A stretch of 64,000 nt of DNA from Paenirhizobium selenitireducens ATCC BAA-1503. GTDB taxonomy: Bacteria > Pseudomonadota > Alphaproteobacteria > Rhizobiales > Rhizobiaceae. Position 1 is the first letter of the stretch. Every line of letters starts with the position of its first letter. The translations under genes were made by a program, and so were the position numbers. The notes below the pieces were generated by a model, which was not told the DNA's origin, did not search any database, and saw nothing but the letters and a program-made list of their open reading frames with translations. Where the stretch lies: positions 62,001 to 126,000 of the forward strand of contig NZ_JAEG01000010.1 in NCBI RefSeq assembly GCF_000518785.1, given 5' to 3'. Below are positions 7,743 to 16,316 of this stretch, in pieces.

Positions 7743-10700
7743 CCTTCAATCTCTCTGCCATCGCGGTTCGCGAGCGCGCCGTCACACTGTTCTTCATCAT
7801 TCTGTTGGCGGCCGCCGGCGTCTACGCCTTCGTCAAACTAGGACGCGCCGAGGATCCCTCCTTCACCATCAAGACCCTGACGGTAACCTCAGTTTGGCCG
7901 GGCGCCACCGCGCGCGAAATGCAGGATCTTGTCGCCGAGCCACTCGAGAAGCGCGTCCAGGAGCTCACCTGGTACGACCGGGTCGAGACGACCACGCGGC
8001 CTGGCTACGCCTTCCTCACGGTGACACTTAAGGACAATACGCCAGCATCCGCAGTTGAAGAGGAATTCTATCAGGCGCGCAAGAAGCTCGGCGACGAAGC
8101 CCGAAATCTTCCTCCGGGCGTCATGGGTCCGTTCGTCAACGATGAATACTCGGATGTGAGCTTTGGTCTTTACGCGTTGAAGGCGAAGGGGATGCCGATG
8201 CGAGACCTCGTTCGGCAGGCAGAGGTCATCCGTCAGGATCTCCTGCATGTTCCGGGCATCAAGAAAATCAACATCCTCGGGGAACGCCCCGAACAGATCT
8301 TTGTCGAGTTCTCCTTTGCCAAGTTGGCGACGCTTGGGATTTCGGCGCAGGATATCGCCGCAGCTTTGCAGCGGCAGAACACGGTGACGCCCGCTGGCTC
8401 GATCGATACGCGCGGACCGCAGGTTTTCATCCGTTTCGACGGAGCCTATAACAGCGCAGAGGCCATTGCCGATACGCCAATCGTGGCCGCCGGCCGGACG
8501 CTAAAGCTTTCCGATGTGGCGGATGTGCGGCGCGGCTACGAAGATCCCGCGACCTACATCATCCGCCATCAGGGTGAGCCGACGATCATGCTGGGCGCAG
8601 TCATGCAATCGGGCTGGAATGGTCTGGAGCTTGGCAAGGCGCTTGAGGCGCGGTCCGCCGCGATCGCGCAGACACTGCCGCTGGGCATGGCGCTCACCAA
8701 AGTCAGCGATCAGGCCGTCAATATCGATGAGGCGGTCGGTGAATTCATGCTGAAGTTCGCCATGGCGCTCGGTGTCGTTCTGTTCGTGAGCCTTGTCGCA
8801 CTCGGCTGGCGTGTCGGCATCGTTGTGGCCCTTGCAGTGCCACTGACCCTTGCCGTCGTCTTCTTCATCATGCTGGAAACCGGCCGGTTCTTCGACCGCA
8901 TCACGCTCGGCGCGCTCATCCTTGCGCTTGGGCTTCTGGTGGACGACGCCATCATCGCCATCGAGGTGATGGTGGTGAAGATGGAAGAGGGCATGGACCG
9001 CATAAAGGCGGCCGCCTATGCCTGGAGCCACACGGCGGCGCCGATGCTGTCCGGCACACTCGTCACCATCATCGGACTGATGCCCGTGGGTTTCGCCAAG
9101 TCCAGCGCCGGGGAATATGCCGGCAACATCTTCTGGGTCGTGGGGTTTGCCCTGATCGTCTCCTGGTTCGTTGCCGTGATCTTTACGCCATATATGGGCG
9201 TGAAAATGCTGCCTGATATCAAACCGATCGAGGGTGGGCACCACGCCATCTATGATACGCCCAACTACCGCCGCCTGCGCTCGCTCATCGAGTTTGCGGT
9301 TCGCCATAAATTCATGACCTGCGCGGTTGTTGGCATCACGATGGCCGTCTCGGTTGTCGGGATGGGGGGCGTAAAGCAGCAGTTCTTCCCGACTTCGGAC
9401 CGGCCTGAAGTTCTTGTCGAAGTCCGCATGCCTGAAGGCACGAGCATCGAAAGCACGACGGCCGCGGTCAAGAAAGTCGAAGGCTGGCTGCAAAAGCAGC
9501 CGGAAACGAAAATCGCTACCAGTTACATCGGGCAGGGCGCACCCCGGTTCTTCTTCGCCATGTCACCGGAATTGCCCGATCCCGCTTTCGCCAAAATAGT
9601 TGTGCTGACACCTGACGCTCATTCACGAGAAGAATTGAAGCATCGCCTTCGCGCCGCTATTTCCGACGGTCTTGCTCCAGAGGCTTCTGTCCGCGTAACG
9701 CAGCTTGTGTTCGGGCCATATACACCGTTCCCCGTCGAGTTTCGGATCATGGGGCCGGATCAGGATGAACTCTATAAGATCTCCGAGCATGCTCTGGCGA
9801 TCATGAAGACTGTTCCTGATGTTCGGCAAGCCAACCGCGATTGGGGCAACCGAACGCCTGTCCTGCGCTTTGTCCCGGATCAGGAGCGGCTTAATCTGAT
9901 CGGTCTTTCGCCTTCAGAGGCAGCCCAGCAGATGCAATTGCTGCTGAGCGGGATTCCAGTCACGCAGGTGCGCGAAAACATTCGTAACGTTCCCGTGGTG
10001 GCACGAAGTGCTGGCGAGAACCGCCTCGATCCATCACGCCTTGCTGACTTTTCGCTGATGAGCAGGGCTGGCCGCCAGATTCCACTCGACCAGATCGGAC
10101 ATTCCGAGATCCGCCTGGAGGAACCTATCCTGAAACGTCGCGACAGGACACCGGTCATAACGATCAGGTCCGATATCAACGAGGCGACACAGCCACCGGA
10201 AGTTTCGCAACAAGTGATGGAGGCTCTCCAGCCGCTGATCGCGTCGCTTCCGGTCGGGTATCGTATCGAAATGGGCGGGAACATCGAAGAGTCGCAAAAG
10301 GCCAATATCGCACTCGTCCAGGTCTTCCCGCTGATGATCGCGGCGATGTTGATCGTCATCATCCTGCAGGTTCGCAGTCTATCGACGATGACGATGGTGA
10401 TGCTGACCGCACCGCTTGGCCTTGCCGGCGTGGTGCCGGCATTGCTCCTGTTCAATCAACCCTTCGGCTTCAACGCCATTCTCGGCTTGATCGGATTGGC
10501 AGGTATCCTGATGCGCAACACGCTCATTCTGACGGAGCAGATCAAGGAGAACCAGGCGGCTGGTCTTGATGACTATCATGCCGTCATCGAAGCGACCGTG
10601 CAGAGGACTCGTCCAGTTATCCTGACAGCGCTCGCTGCCGTCCTGGCCTTCATACCTCTGACGCATTCGGTGTTCTGGGGATCGATGGCCTATACGCTGA

Positions 10701-10852
10701 TTGGCGGCACGGCTGCGGGCACTGTGATGATCCTGCTCTTCCTTCCGGCCCTCTACGCTGTGTGGTTCCGGATCAAGCCTCCAAAGCAAGCGAGCCAGCC
10801 CGAGGCGATTATCGATGAGCGGCATTCTGCCACTGCACTTGCCGCCGAGTAG
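7739..10852 (+). CDS. RND efflux pump, inner-membrane transporter
   Basis: A 1037-residue proton-driven RND transporter of the AcrB/MexB superfamily. It begins MTFNLSAIAVRERAVTLFFI with the first membrane helix. Two large periplasmic loops and twelve predicted helices follow. The proton-relay Asp pair in TM4 is visible in LALGLLVDDAIIAIEVM, and the C-terminal half contains GLAGILMRNTLILTEQIKEN. The length is normal. It is expected to expel lipophilic drugs, bile-like compounds or plant phenolics. By eye well over 80 percent of residues match the second pump at about 47.8-51 kb, so the two are recent paralogues. This copy is cargo of the Tn3 element and lost its adjacent TetR. Confidence 0.95.
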   Translation: MTFNLSAIAVRERAVTLFFIILLAAAGVYAFVKLGRAEDPSFTIKTLTVTSVWPGATAREMQDLVAEPLEKRVQELTWYDRVETTTRPGYAFLTVTLKDNTPASAVEEEFYQARKKLGDEARNLPPGVMGPFVNDEYSDVSFGLYALKAKGMPMRDLVRQAEVIRQDLLHVPGIKKINILGERPEQIFVEFSFAKLATLGISAQDIAAALQRQNTVTPAGSIDTRGPQVFIRFDGAYNSAEAIADTPIVAAGRTLKLSDVADVRRGYEDPATYIIRHQGEPTIMLGAVMQSGWNGLELGKALEARSAAIAQTLPLGMALTKVSDQAVNIDEAVGEFMLKFAMALGVVLFVSLVALGWRVGIVVALAVPLTLAVVFFIMLETGRFFDRITLGALILALGLLVDDAIIAIEVMVVKMEEGMDRIKAAAYAWSHTAAPMLSGTLVTIIGLMPVGFAKSSAGEYAGNIFWVVGFALIVSWFVAVIFTPYMGVKMLPDIKPIEGGHHAIYDTPNYRRLRSLIEFAVRHKFMTCAVVGITMAVSVVGMGGVKQQFFPTSDRPEVLVEVRMPEGTSIESTTAAVKKVEGWLQKQPETKIATSYIGQGAPRFFFAMSPELPDPAFAKIVVLTPDAHSREELKHRLRAAISDGLAPEASVRVTQLVFGPYTPFPVEFRIMGPDQDELYKISEHALAIMKTVPDVRQANRDWGNRTPVLRFVPDQERLNLIGLSPSEAAQQMQLLLSGIPVTQVRENIRNVPVVARSAGENRLDPSRLADFSLMSRAGRQIPLDQIGHSEIRLEEPILKRRDRTPVITIRSDINEATQPPEVSQQVMEALQPLIASLPVGYRIEMGGNIEESQKANIALVQVFPLMIAAMLIVIILQVRSLSTMTMVMLTAPLGLAGVVPALLLFNQPFGFNAILGLIGLAGILMRNTLILTEQIKENQAAGLDDYHAVIEATVQRTRPVILTALAAVLAFIPLTHSVFWGSMAYTLIGGTAAGTVMILLFLPALYAVWFRIKPPKQASQPEAIIDERHSATALAAE

Positions 10853-11026
10853 AGCTGTCTTTGCGCAAGGGAGACGCCGCAACGATATCGGCCGTGCCCA
10901 AGCATGGCCGCCTTCATACCAGATCTAAAAACCTTGTCTATCGTGCTGGCGCCAATTGCGTTCGAGAGACGCGCGCCACGCGTTGTTCGCCAAAGCGAAA
11001 CGAGGCGTCTGTCCTGTTAATCCCTG

Positions 11027-11890
11027 TCAACTTGCCGCATTACGCGCGGTGACGATCCACGTTGCGCCGTTGATCATCACCGATCGCTCACCGGGGCACC
11101 CCGCGAAGGCGGCACGAACCGCAGCCGAGGCGCGGGCGCGAATATCGTCGGTCTGATCAGCAAGTGCGCGCGCCAGTGGGCCGACCTCAAGTGTCATCGC
11201 CACCGCGTCGTCGAGCGCCGCCTCCCGCGTGTCCCCCTTGCCAAACGGAATGGAGGCATCGAATGGTGCGATAGCGACGTCAGTGAAGCCAGCTGCCGTC
11301 AGGACACGCTCCACCCGCGCCTGGTCGCCAAACGAGAACGCGCCGGGCGCTTCGGGATGGGGGGGAGCCATCGGCGGGAGGATGCCCTTGATCGCACCCA
11401 TCGGCAGGCGCACCCAATCATTCTCGGCCATGCTGCGCCAGCAGACGAAAGCGACCCGCGCGCCCGGCTTGAGCGCACGGCGCATGTGAGCGAACGCTGC
11501 GGCAGGATCGTCAAAGAACATCACGCCGAAGCGCGAGAACAGGATGTCGAACGTACCCTCGGGCAAGTCTGCGCTGCTGGCGTCGGCCACCTGGAAAAGG
11601 GCCGGCGTATCCTGCGGTGCTAGCGCGCGCGCTCTGCCGATCAGCGGCTCGGATATGTCCACGCCTAACACCTGGCCTCCCGCGCCGACGTGCCCGGCCA
11701 GATCCAGACTAGACGCGCCCGCGCCGCAACCGACGTCCAGCACGCGTTCGCCCGTGACTGGCGCGGCGGCCTCGATCGCGGCCTGGCCGAACACCGCCAT
11801 CATGGCATCGAGCCGTGCCTGGTAAGCGACCCAGCGCTCTCCGCTTTGGCCTTTCCAGTCGGCTACCTGAGAAACATTTTCCCCTGTCAT
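11027..11890 (-). CDS. Class I SAM-dependent methyltransferase
   Basis: A 287-residue methyltransferase of the UbiE/Methyltransf_11-like class. Motif I is VLDVGCGAGASSLDLA (about residue 50); the acidic residue of motif II is in VLGVDISEPLIGRAR; FDILFSRFGVMFFDDP is the motif IV region. The ATG was chosen because MTGENVSQVADWKGQSGERW is the natural beginning; the longer frame has no support. The substrate is unknown. It lies downstream of the TetR gene on the same strand (35-base gap), probably in one operon. Methyltransferases in detoxification clusters may modify xenobiotics or quinones, but that is inference. Confidence 0.85.
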   Translation of the reverse strand: MTGENVSQVADWKGQSGERWVAYQARLDAMMAVFGQAAIEAAAPVTGERVLDVGCGAGASSLDLAGHVGAGGQVLGVDISEPLIGRARALAPQDTPALFQVADASSADLPEGTFDILFSRFGVMFFDDPAAAFAHMRRALKPGARVAFVCWRSMAENDWVRLPMGAIKGILPPMAPPHPEAPGAFSFGDQARVERVLTAAGFTDVAIAPFDASIPFGKGDTREAALDDAVAMTLEVGPLARALADQTDDIRARASAAVRAAFAGCPGERSVMINGATWIVTARNAAS

Positions 11891-11925
11891 GCCATATCCT
11901 TTGTTCTGATCCGTTCTTAACCAGG

Positions 11926-12573
11926 CTATCCGCCCGCGTGGTCGTTGCCACTGTGCGCGGCGATGAACATGGCGACGGCCGACCGGCAATAGGATTCGAT
12001 TTCGTTGTCGTCCTCTGCTCTCGCCTGATCGAAGCGTGCGATAATCAGGAGATCGCATCCTTTGAAAAGCGCAGCAAACAAGCGGGCGGACCGGAGAGGA
12101 TCGGGCACGTTCAGAACCGCCTTCGCGTGCAACTGACGCAACAGGGCCTCGATTTGGGCGATGATATGGGCGGGGCCTGCTTCGTAATGGAGCTTACTCA
12201 ACGACTTTTGGTTCGGCGTGTCGGCCATGACCATGGCTTCGACACCGCTGACGTCCGGGCGCAACAGCGTGCGAAGCAGGGATGATCCCACCGCCATGAG
12301 CTGATCTTCGGCCGAACCGTCGACGCCTTCAAAAAGTGCCTGTGGTACTAACTGATGGCAGCGGGCCGTAAAGGCCGCCCCGAACAGCGCCTCCTTGTTC
12401 TCGAAGTGCTTGTAGATGCTGAGCTTGGATATCTTCGCTCGCTGGGCGACCTTGTCCAATGTCGTCGCGTGAAAACCCAGTTCCGCAAAGAGTTCGCTCG
12501 CTGCGTCGACTATCGTTTGGCCAAGCGCCTCGTTGACGGGCCGGCCGCGCCGGGCCTGACTATTTTCGTTCAT
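11926..12573 (-). CDS. TetR/AcrR-family regulator
   Basis: A 215-residue repressor with an N-terminal TetR HTH (about residues 14-60: LGQTIVDAASELFAELGFHA, then ATTLDKVAQRAKISKLSIYK, HFENKEALF) and a helical ligand domain. It is divergent from the flavoprotein gene; the shared intergenic region has a TTGACA/TACGAT promoter overlapped by a 26-bp inverted repeat, the probable operator. The same operator type precedes the RND operon near 6.5 kb, where a decayed paralogue of this regulator sits, so this gene probably controls the whole transposon cargo module. The ligand is unknown. Confidence 0.9.
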   Translation of the reverse strand: MNENSQARRGRPVNEALGQTIVDAASELFAELGFHATTLDKVAQRAKISKLSIYKHFENKEALFGAAFTARCHQLVPQALFEGVDGSAEDQLMAVGSSLLRTLLRPDVSGVEAMVMADTPNQKSLSKLHYEAGPAHIIAQIEALLRQLHAKAVLNVPDPLRSARLFAALFKGCDLLIIARFDQARAEDDNEIESYCRSAVAMFIAAHSGNDHAGG

Positions 12574-12588
12574 GTTGAAATCCAGTCC

Positions 12589-12631
12589 TTGACAGTATCG
12601 TTATTCTTGAATTACGATACCATTCAGTTTC
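12589..12631 (+). promoter_or_regulatory. Promoter and operator between TetR and the flavoprotein
   Basis: TTGACA is followed after 18 bases by TACGAT. GTATCGT and ACGATAC, 12 bases apart, form a perfect 7-bp inverted repeat that spans the region between the two boxes; GATACCATTCAGTTTC follows as a weaker half-site pair. The position between divergent genes and the likeness to the RND promoter support TetR binding. Confidence 0.65.
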
Positions 12632-12676
12632 ACAAATATGCAAGCCAAAATGCGCCGACATACACACGAGGGTGCC

Positions 12677-13687
12677 ATGCAACGACGAACACTGCTGAAG
12701 CTGGCCGCGCTTTCCACCATCGGCGTCCCCCGTGCCCAGGCCGCGGCCACGCCCAACTCAACGCACTCGATCCGCAACTCGGAGTCTACCACCATGGATA
12801 ATGTCATCATCATCGGCGGCAGCTTTGCCGGCCTTGCCGCCGCCCTTCAGCTCGGCCGTGCCCGTCGCAAAGTCACCGTTCTCGATACCGGCCTGCCACG
12901 CAATCGCTTCGCCGGTCGCTCGCACGGAGTGCTTGGCCACGATCACAAGCCGCCATCGGACATCCTGACCGAGGCGCGGCAGCAACTGGCGCGTTATCCC
13001 GCAATCAGGCTGGTTAATGCCCGGGCCGACAGCATTTCCGGTACTATCGACAATTTCTCCGTCCTCACCGGCGATGGCGAGAGCCTTGGAGCGCGCCGCC
13101 TGATCCTGAGCTATGGCGTTGTCGACAAGATGCCTGATGTTCCGGGCTTTGCCGAAAGCTGGGGCACATCCATCATCCCATGCCCCTATTGCGACGGCTT
13201 CGAAGTCGCGGGCCAGCATTGGGGCCTCGTCTGGTCCGGCCCGCAGTCGATGAATCAGGTCAGGCTGTTCCACGATTGGACCGACAGGCTGACGGTCTTT
13301 GCCGATGGTCACGACATCGCACCCGACATCCGGGCCGATCTGGCGGGCCGAAAGGTACCTGTCGTTGATGGCCGGATCACCGAAATCGCCCGTCATGGGG
13401 ACCACAATGCAACTATCAAGCTCGATACCGGCCCCGATGTCGCAGTCGATATTCTGTTCGCGCATCCGCGCAACAAGCCGTCCGCAAGCCTGCATGAAAC
13501 ACTCGGGCTTGACACGGTCAATACGCCAACCGGCATCGCTATCAAGACCGACGAGCGCCGCGAAACCAGCATTCCCGGCATCTATGCCGCCGGCGACCTC
13601 GCCAACCCCGGAATCCCCTCGGTCACCACGGCAACATGGCAAGGCGCGATGGCCGGTATCTTCGCGCAGCAGTCGATGCTGGTTTGA
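12677..13687 (+). CDS. NAD(P)/FAD oxidoreductase, thioredoxin-reductase-like
   Basis: A 336-residue protein. From residue 40 on it is a complete thioredoxin-reductase-like flavoprotein: FAD-binding VIIIGGSFAGLAAALQLG, a redox CPYC motif in IIPCPYCDGFEV, and the late FAD motif GIYAAGDLANPG. The NAD(P) site (GLVWSGPQSMNQ) is atypical. The start at this ATG has GAGGG five bases upstream and adds MQRRTLLKLAALSTIGVPRA, which looks like a twin-arginine export signal with an AQA cleavage site. An internal ATG at 12794 would give the usual cytosolic enzyme. It is divergent from TetR and begins a run with the ICMT-like gene (23-base gap). The substrate is not known. Confidence 0.82.
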   Translation: MQRRTLLKLAALSTIGVPRAQAAATPNSTHSIRNSESTTMDNVIIIGGSFAGLAAALQLGRARRKVTVLDTGLPRNRFAGRSHGVLGHDHKPPSDILTEARQQLARYPAIRLVNARADSISGTIDNFSVLTGDGESLGARRLILSYGVVDKMPDVPGFAESWGTSIIPCPYCDGFEVAGQHWGLVWSGPQSMNQVRLFHDWTDRLTVFADGHDIAPDIRADLAGRKVPVVDGRITEIARHGDHNATIKLDTGPDVAVDILFAHPRNKPSASLHETLGLDTVNTPTGIAIKTDERRETSIPGIYAAGDLANPGIPSVTTATWQGAMAGIFAQQSMLV

Positions 13688-13710
13688 GAGCACAGATCGG
13701 AGGGACGAGC

Positions 13711-14184
13711 ATGGCCGTCGAACCAGATAGCGCGGGTGTGCGCTTCCCTCCGCCACTCATTTATCTGGGAGCGCTGCTGCTGGGACTGTTGGCGGAGCGG
13801 TTCGTCAGCCTGCGCTCTTTCGGCATCGACTGGCGGTTGCTGACCACGACGGGCGTGCTGCTTTTCGTTGCCGGCGTGGCGATGATGCTTGCGGCGGCCG
13901 GTTTGTTCCGGCGGCTTGGCACCAACGCTCCACCGACGCAGCCGACGACCCTAATCGTAAAGACAGGTCCCTATCGCTGGACTCGCAATCCCATGTATCT
14001 TGCAATGGCGCTCATCTATGCCGGCCTTGCGATCGGCTTCGACGGGCCGATCGCCCTGACCTTGCTCCCGTTGGTGCTGATCATCATCCAGACGCAGGTG
14101 ATCGCCCGCGAAGAGCGCTATCTCGAAGCAAAGTTTGGCGACGAATACCGCCGCTACAAGGTGGAGGTTCGCCGCTGGCTCTGA
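13711..14184 (+). CDS. Isoprenylcysteine carboxyl methyltransferase-like membrane protein
   Basis: A 157-residue membrane protein of the ICMT/phospholipid methyltransferase group. Several hydrophobic helices surround the family motif KTGPYRWTRNPMYLAM and the C-terminal EERYLEAKFGDEYRRYK. In bacteria such proteins are SAM-dependent methyltransferases acting on lipids, cysteine thiols or unknown small molecules. The ATG has GGAGGGACGAGC upstream. It follows the flavoprotein at 23 bases and is probably cotranscribed. The substrate cannot be deduced. Confidence 0.82.
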   Translation: MAVEPDSAGVRFPPPLIYLGALLLGLLAERFVSLRSFGIDWRLLTTTGVLLFVAGVAMMLAAAGLFRRLGTNAPPTQPTTLIVKTGPYRWTRNPMYLAMALIYAGLAIGFDGPIALTLLPLVLIIIQTQVIAREERYLEAKFGDEYRRYKVEVRRWL

Positions 14185-14328
14185 CTATTCCGCCGCTCCC
14201 TTGGAGGCATTTGACAAACCAGCGTTGGCTTACTTGCCGCGAGATATCAATCACGGAAGGTCGCGGGCCGGTGTCAAAGACCGACTGGTCGCCTGCCCGC
14301 CCGACTGCTCCTGAAAAGGCTGACACAT

Positions 14329-15174
14329 ATGGATTTTGAACACGTCACCTTCGATCTGCCACACGGCACCTTCCACGCGTTGCAGGGGGGCGACCCCGAT
14401 GGCCAGCCGACGATTGTCTTGCACGGCTTCCCGGACCATCCGCCGACCGCGAAGCCCTTCCTTGCCGAGCTCGGCCGCCGGGGGCGTCACATCGTTGCAC
14501 CCTGGCTTCGCGGTTATGCGCCGTCCCCGACCGCGGGGCCGTTCGACTTTGCAGCCCTCACCAGCGACGTGCTCGCGCTGATCGACCGCTGGTCTCCGGG
14601 GCGACCCGTGGAGCTGATTGGCCACGATTGGGGCGCCCTGATCACATATGATACCTGCATCACTGCACCGGAGCGAATTGCTCGCGCGGTCGCGCTCTCG
14701 ATCCCTCACCCGCTCACTTTCATGAGCAGACTGACGCACCCTGCTCAGTTGCGCCGGAGCTGGTACATGGGGCTCTTCCAACTGCCAGGAAGCGGCTGGA
14801 TCGCCACGGCCCGCGATCTGGCGCTCATCGATCACCTCTGGCGTCAGTGGTCGCCCGGCCTCTCGCTTGATCCTGCTCTCAAGGCGGAACTACACGAGCA
14901 CCTGCGGGCGAGTATGCCCGCGCCTCTAAAATACTACCGGGCGATGATGCGACCCGGCATGCTTGGGGCGACACGCCGCATGTCTCGCCCGATCGCGGTG
15001 CCCATGTTGCAGCTTCACGGTGCCAACGACGGCTGCATCCTCCCAGCAGAGGTTGATGACCGACATCGGTTCGCCGCGCAGCGCACGAGGGAGGTCGTCC
15101 CCGACGTCGGTCACTTCCTGCACATCGAGGCCCCCGAGGCGATTGCGGAACGGATTGCGGCATGGGCCAAGTAG
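14329..15174 (+). CDS. Alpha/beta hydrolase, haloalkane dehalogenase / epoxide hydrolase type
   Basis: A 281-residue alpha/beta hydrolase. The nucleophile elbow is GHDWGALI with Asp100 as nucleophile, diagnostic of dehalogenases and epoxide hydrolases rather than Ser esterases. The oxyanion region is LHGFPDHP (about residues 31-38), and the catalytic His is in VGHFLHIEAPE near the end. A cap domain spans about residues 130-210. It may open epoxides or remove halides from xenobiotics. The final 58 bases are repeated in degraded form downstream of the SDR gene, showing that a second copy once existed there. Confidence 0.85.
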   Translation: MDFEHVTFDLPHGTFHALQGGDPDGQPTIVLHGFPDHPPTAKPFLAELGRRGRHIVAPWLRGYAPSPTAGPFDFAALTSDVLALIDRWSPGRPVELIGHDWGALITYDTCITAPERIARAVALSIPHPLTFMSRLTHPAQLRRSWYMGLFQLPGSGWIATARDLALIDHLWRQWSPGLSLDPALKAELHEHLRASMPAPLKYYRAMMRPGMLGATRRMSRPIAVPMLQLHGANDGCILPAEVDDRHRFAAQRTREVVPDVGHFLHIEAPEAIAERIAAWAK

Positions 15175-15299
15175 GGGCCTTTCAGCCCTGCAAAAACACT
15201 CGAACGAAGCTCCTCGACGACGGGAACTGACCGGACTGGCGCACGGGGCACAAAAGGAACGTCCATGCCTCTCAAGAGTAAAAAAAGGAAGTGATCCTC

Positions 15300-16115
15300 A
15301 TGAATACGACTAATCCTGGCGTCGCCTTGGTGACCGGCGCGTCCTCTGGCATCGGTCTCGCCACTGCCAAAGCCTTGCAGATTGCGGGCTTTCGGGTGTT
15401 CGGAACCAGCCGCCGCGCCGTGGCGGAGAGTTCAGACGGTATCACTATGCTGACCTGTGACGTTACCGACGATGAGTCCGTGGCAAGATTGGCCGAGCGG
15501 GTCCTGGCTGAGGCCGGCCGCATCGATCTCCTTGTCAACAATGCCGGCAGTGGTCTGTTCGGCGCCGCAGAGGAGTCCTCGACGGTCCAGGCGCAGGCGC
15601 TGTTCGACGTGAATGTCTTCGGCGTTCTACGCATGACCAGGGCGGTGCTACCGGCCATGCGCCATCAGAGGACAGGCAGAATCATCAATGTGAGTTCAGT
15701 GCTGGGCTTGATCCCGGCTCCCTATTCCGCCGTTTATGCGTCGACCAAGCATGCCATTGAAGGCTATTCCGAATCGCTTGACCACGAACTTCGCACCTTT
15801 GGCATTCGCGTTGTGTTGGTCGAGCCCGCCTTTACAAGGACGGCATTTGAAGAAAGCCTTGCTAGACCGGACCAATTGCTTGACGTCTATGACGCCGCGC
15901 GCGCCAGCATGAATGTAATCAACAAAAAAGCGATAGAAACCGGCGACGCCCCCGACGTCGTCGCCAGGACGATTGTCGAAGCGGCGAGCGCAGTCGTTCC
16001 AAAGAGGCGCTACGCGGCGGGAAAAATGGCGCGACGGATCAGTCTCCTGCGCCGTTTCGTCCCCGAGTTCGCATTCGACAAGAGCCTGCGAAAACAGTTC
16101 GGGTTGCCGATCTGA
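15300..16115 (+). CDS. Short-chain dehydrogenase/reductase
   Basis: A 271-residue classical SDR. It has the NAD(P)-binding TGASSGIG (residues 12-19), NNAG (80-83), Ser133 and the catalytic Tyr146-xxx-Lys150 in VYASTKHAIEG. The ATG follows AAAAGGAAG at about nine bases; an in-frame GTG nine bases earlier is less suited. It is clearly paralogous to the SDR at 52.5 kb (shared LFDVNVFG, SSVLG and KHAIEG.SESLDHE), so both RND modules carry this companion. The substrate is unknown; a role in modifying exported or toxic carbonyls is an inference. Confidence 0.9.
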   Translation: MNTTNPGVALVTGASSGIGLATAKALQIAGFRVFGTSRRAVAESSDGITMLTCDVTDDESVARLAERVLAEAGRIDLLVNNAGSGLFGAAEESSTVQAQALFDVNVFGVLRMTRAVLPAMRHQRTGRIINVSSVLGLIPAPYSAVYASTKHAIEGYSESLDHELRTFGIRVVLVEPAFTRTAFEESLARPDQLLDVYDAARASMNVINKKAIETGDAPDVVARTIVEAASAVVPKRRYAAGKMARRISLLRRFVPEFAFDKSLRKQFGLPI

Positions 16116-16128
16116 CGACGAGAAACAT

Positions 16129-16187
16129 CCTGCACATCGAGGCCCGCCGAGGCCTTTTCCGAACGGATTGTGGCATGGGCCGACTAG
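16129..16187 (+). pseudogene. Remnant of an alpha/beta hydrolase 3' end
   Basis: About 59 bases, CCTGCACATCGAGGCC through GGCATGGGCCGACTAG, align with the last codons of the hydrolase gene at 14329-15174 (CTGCACATCGAGGCC...GGCATGGGCCAAGTAG), with scattered substitutions and a frame change. The rest of the gene is absent. It shows that a second hydrolase copy once lay downstream of the SDR and was deleted, perhaps when the transposon end was joined to this cargo. Confidence 0.8.
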
Positions 16188-16316
16188 CGGATCGCTCGTC
16201 CAGGCCGAAGTCAGTACCGTCCCCAAAGTCAGCCTACTCCGTAGCTTTCGCAAAAATCCCAACAAAAGTTGGAATTTTACGCCTGAGTTTTGCATCGCGC
16301 ATTTCTGCGCCGCTAC

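Noticed and set aside
8501..9493. 330-codon open frame antisense to the first RND pump
   Set aside because: It mirrors the codon pattern of the pump gene, is rich in His and Asp as typical of antisense frames, and a similar shadow lies over the second pump.
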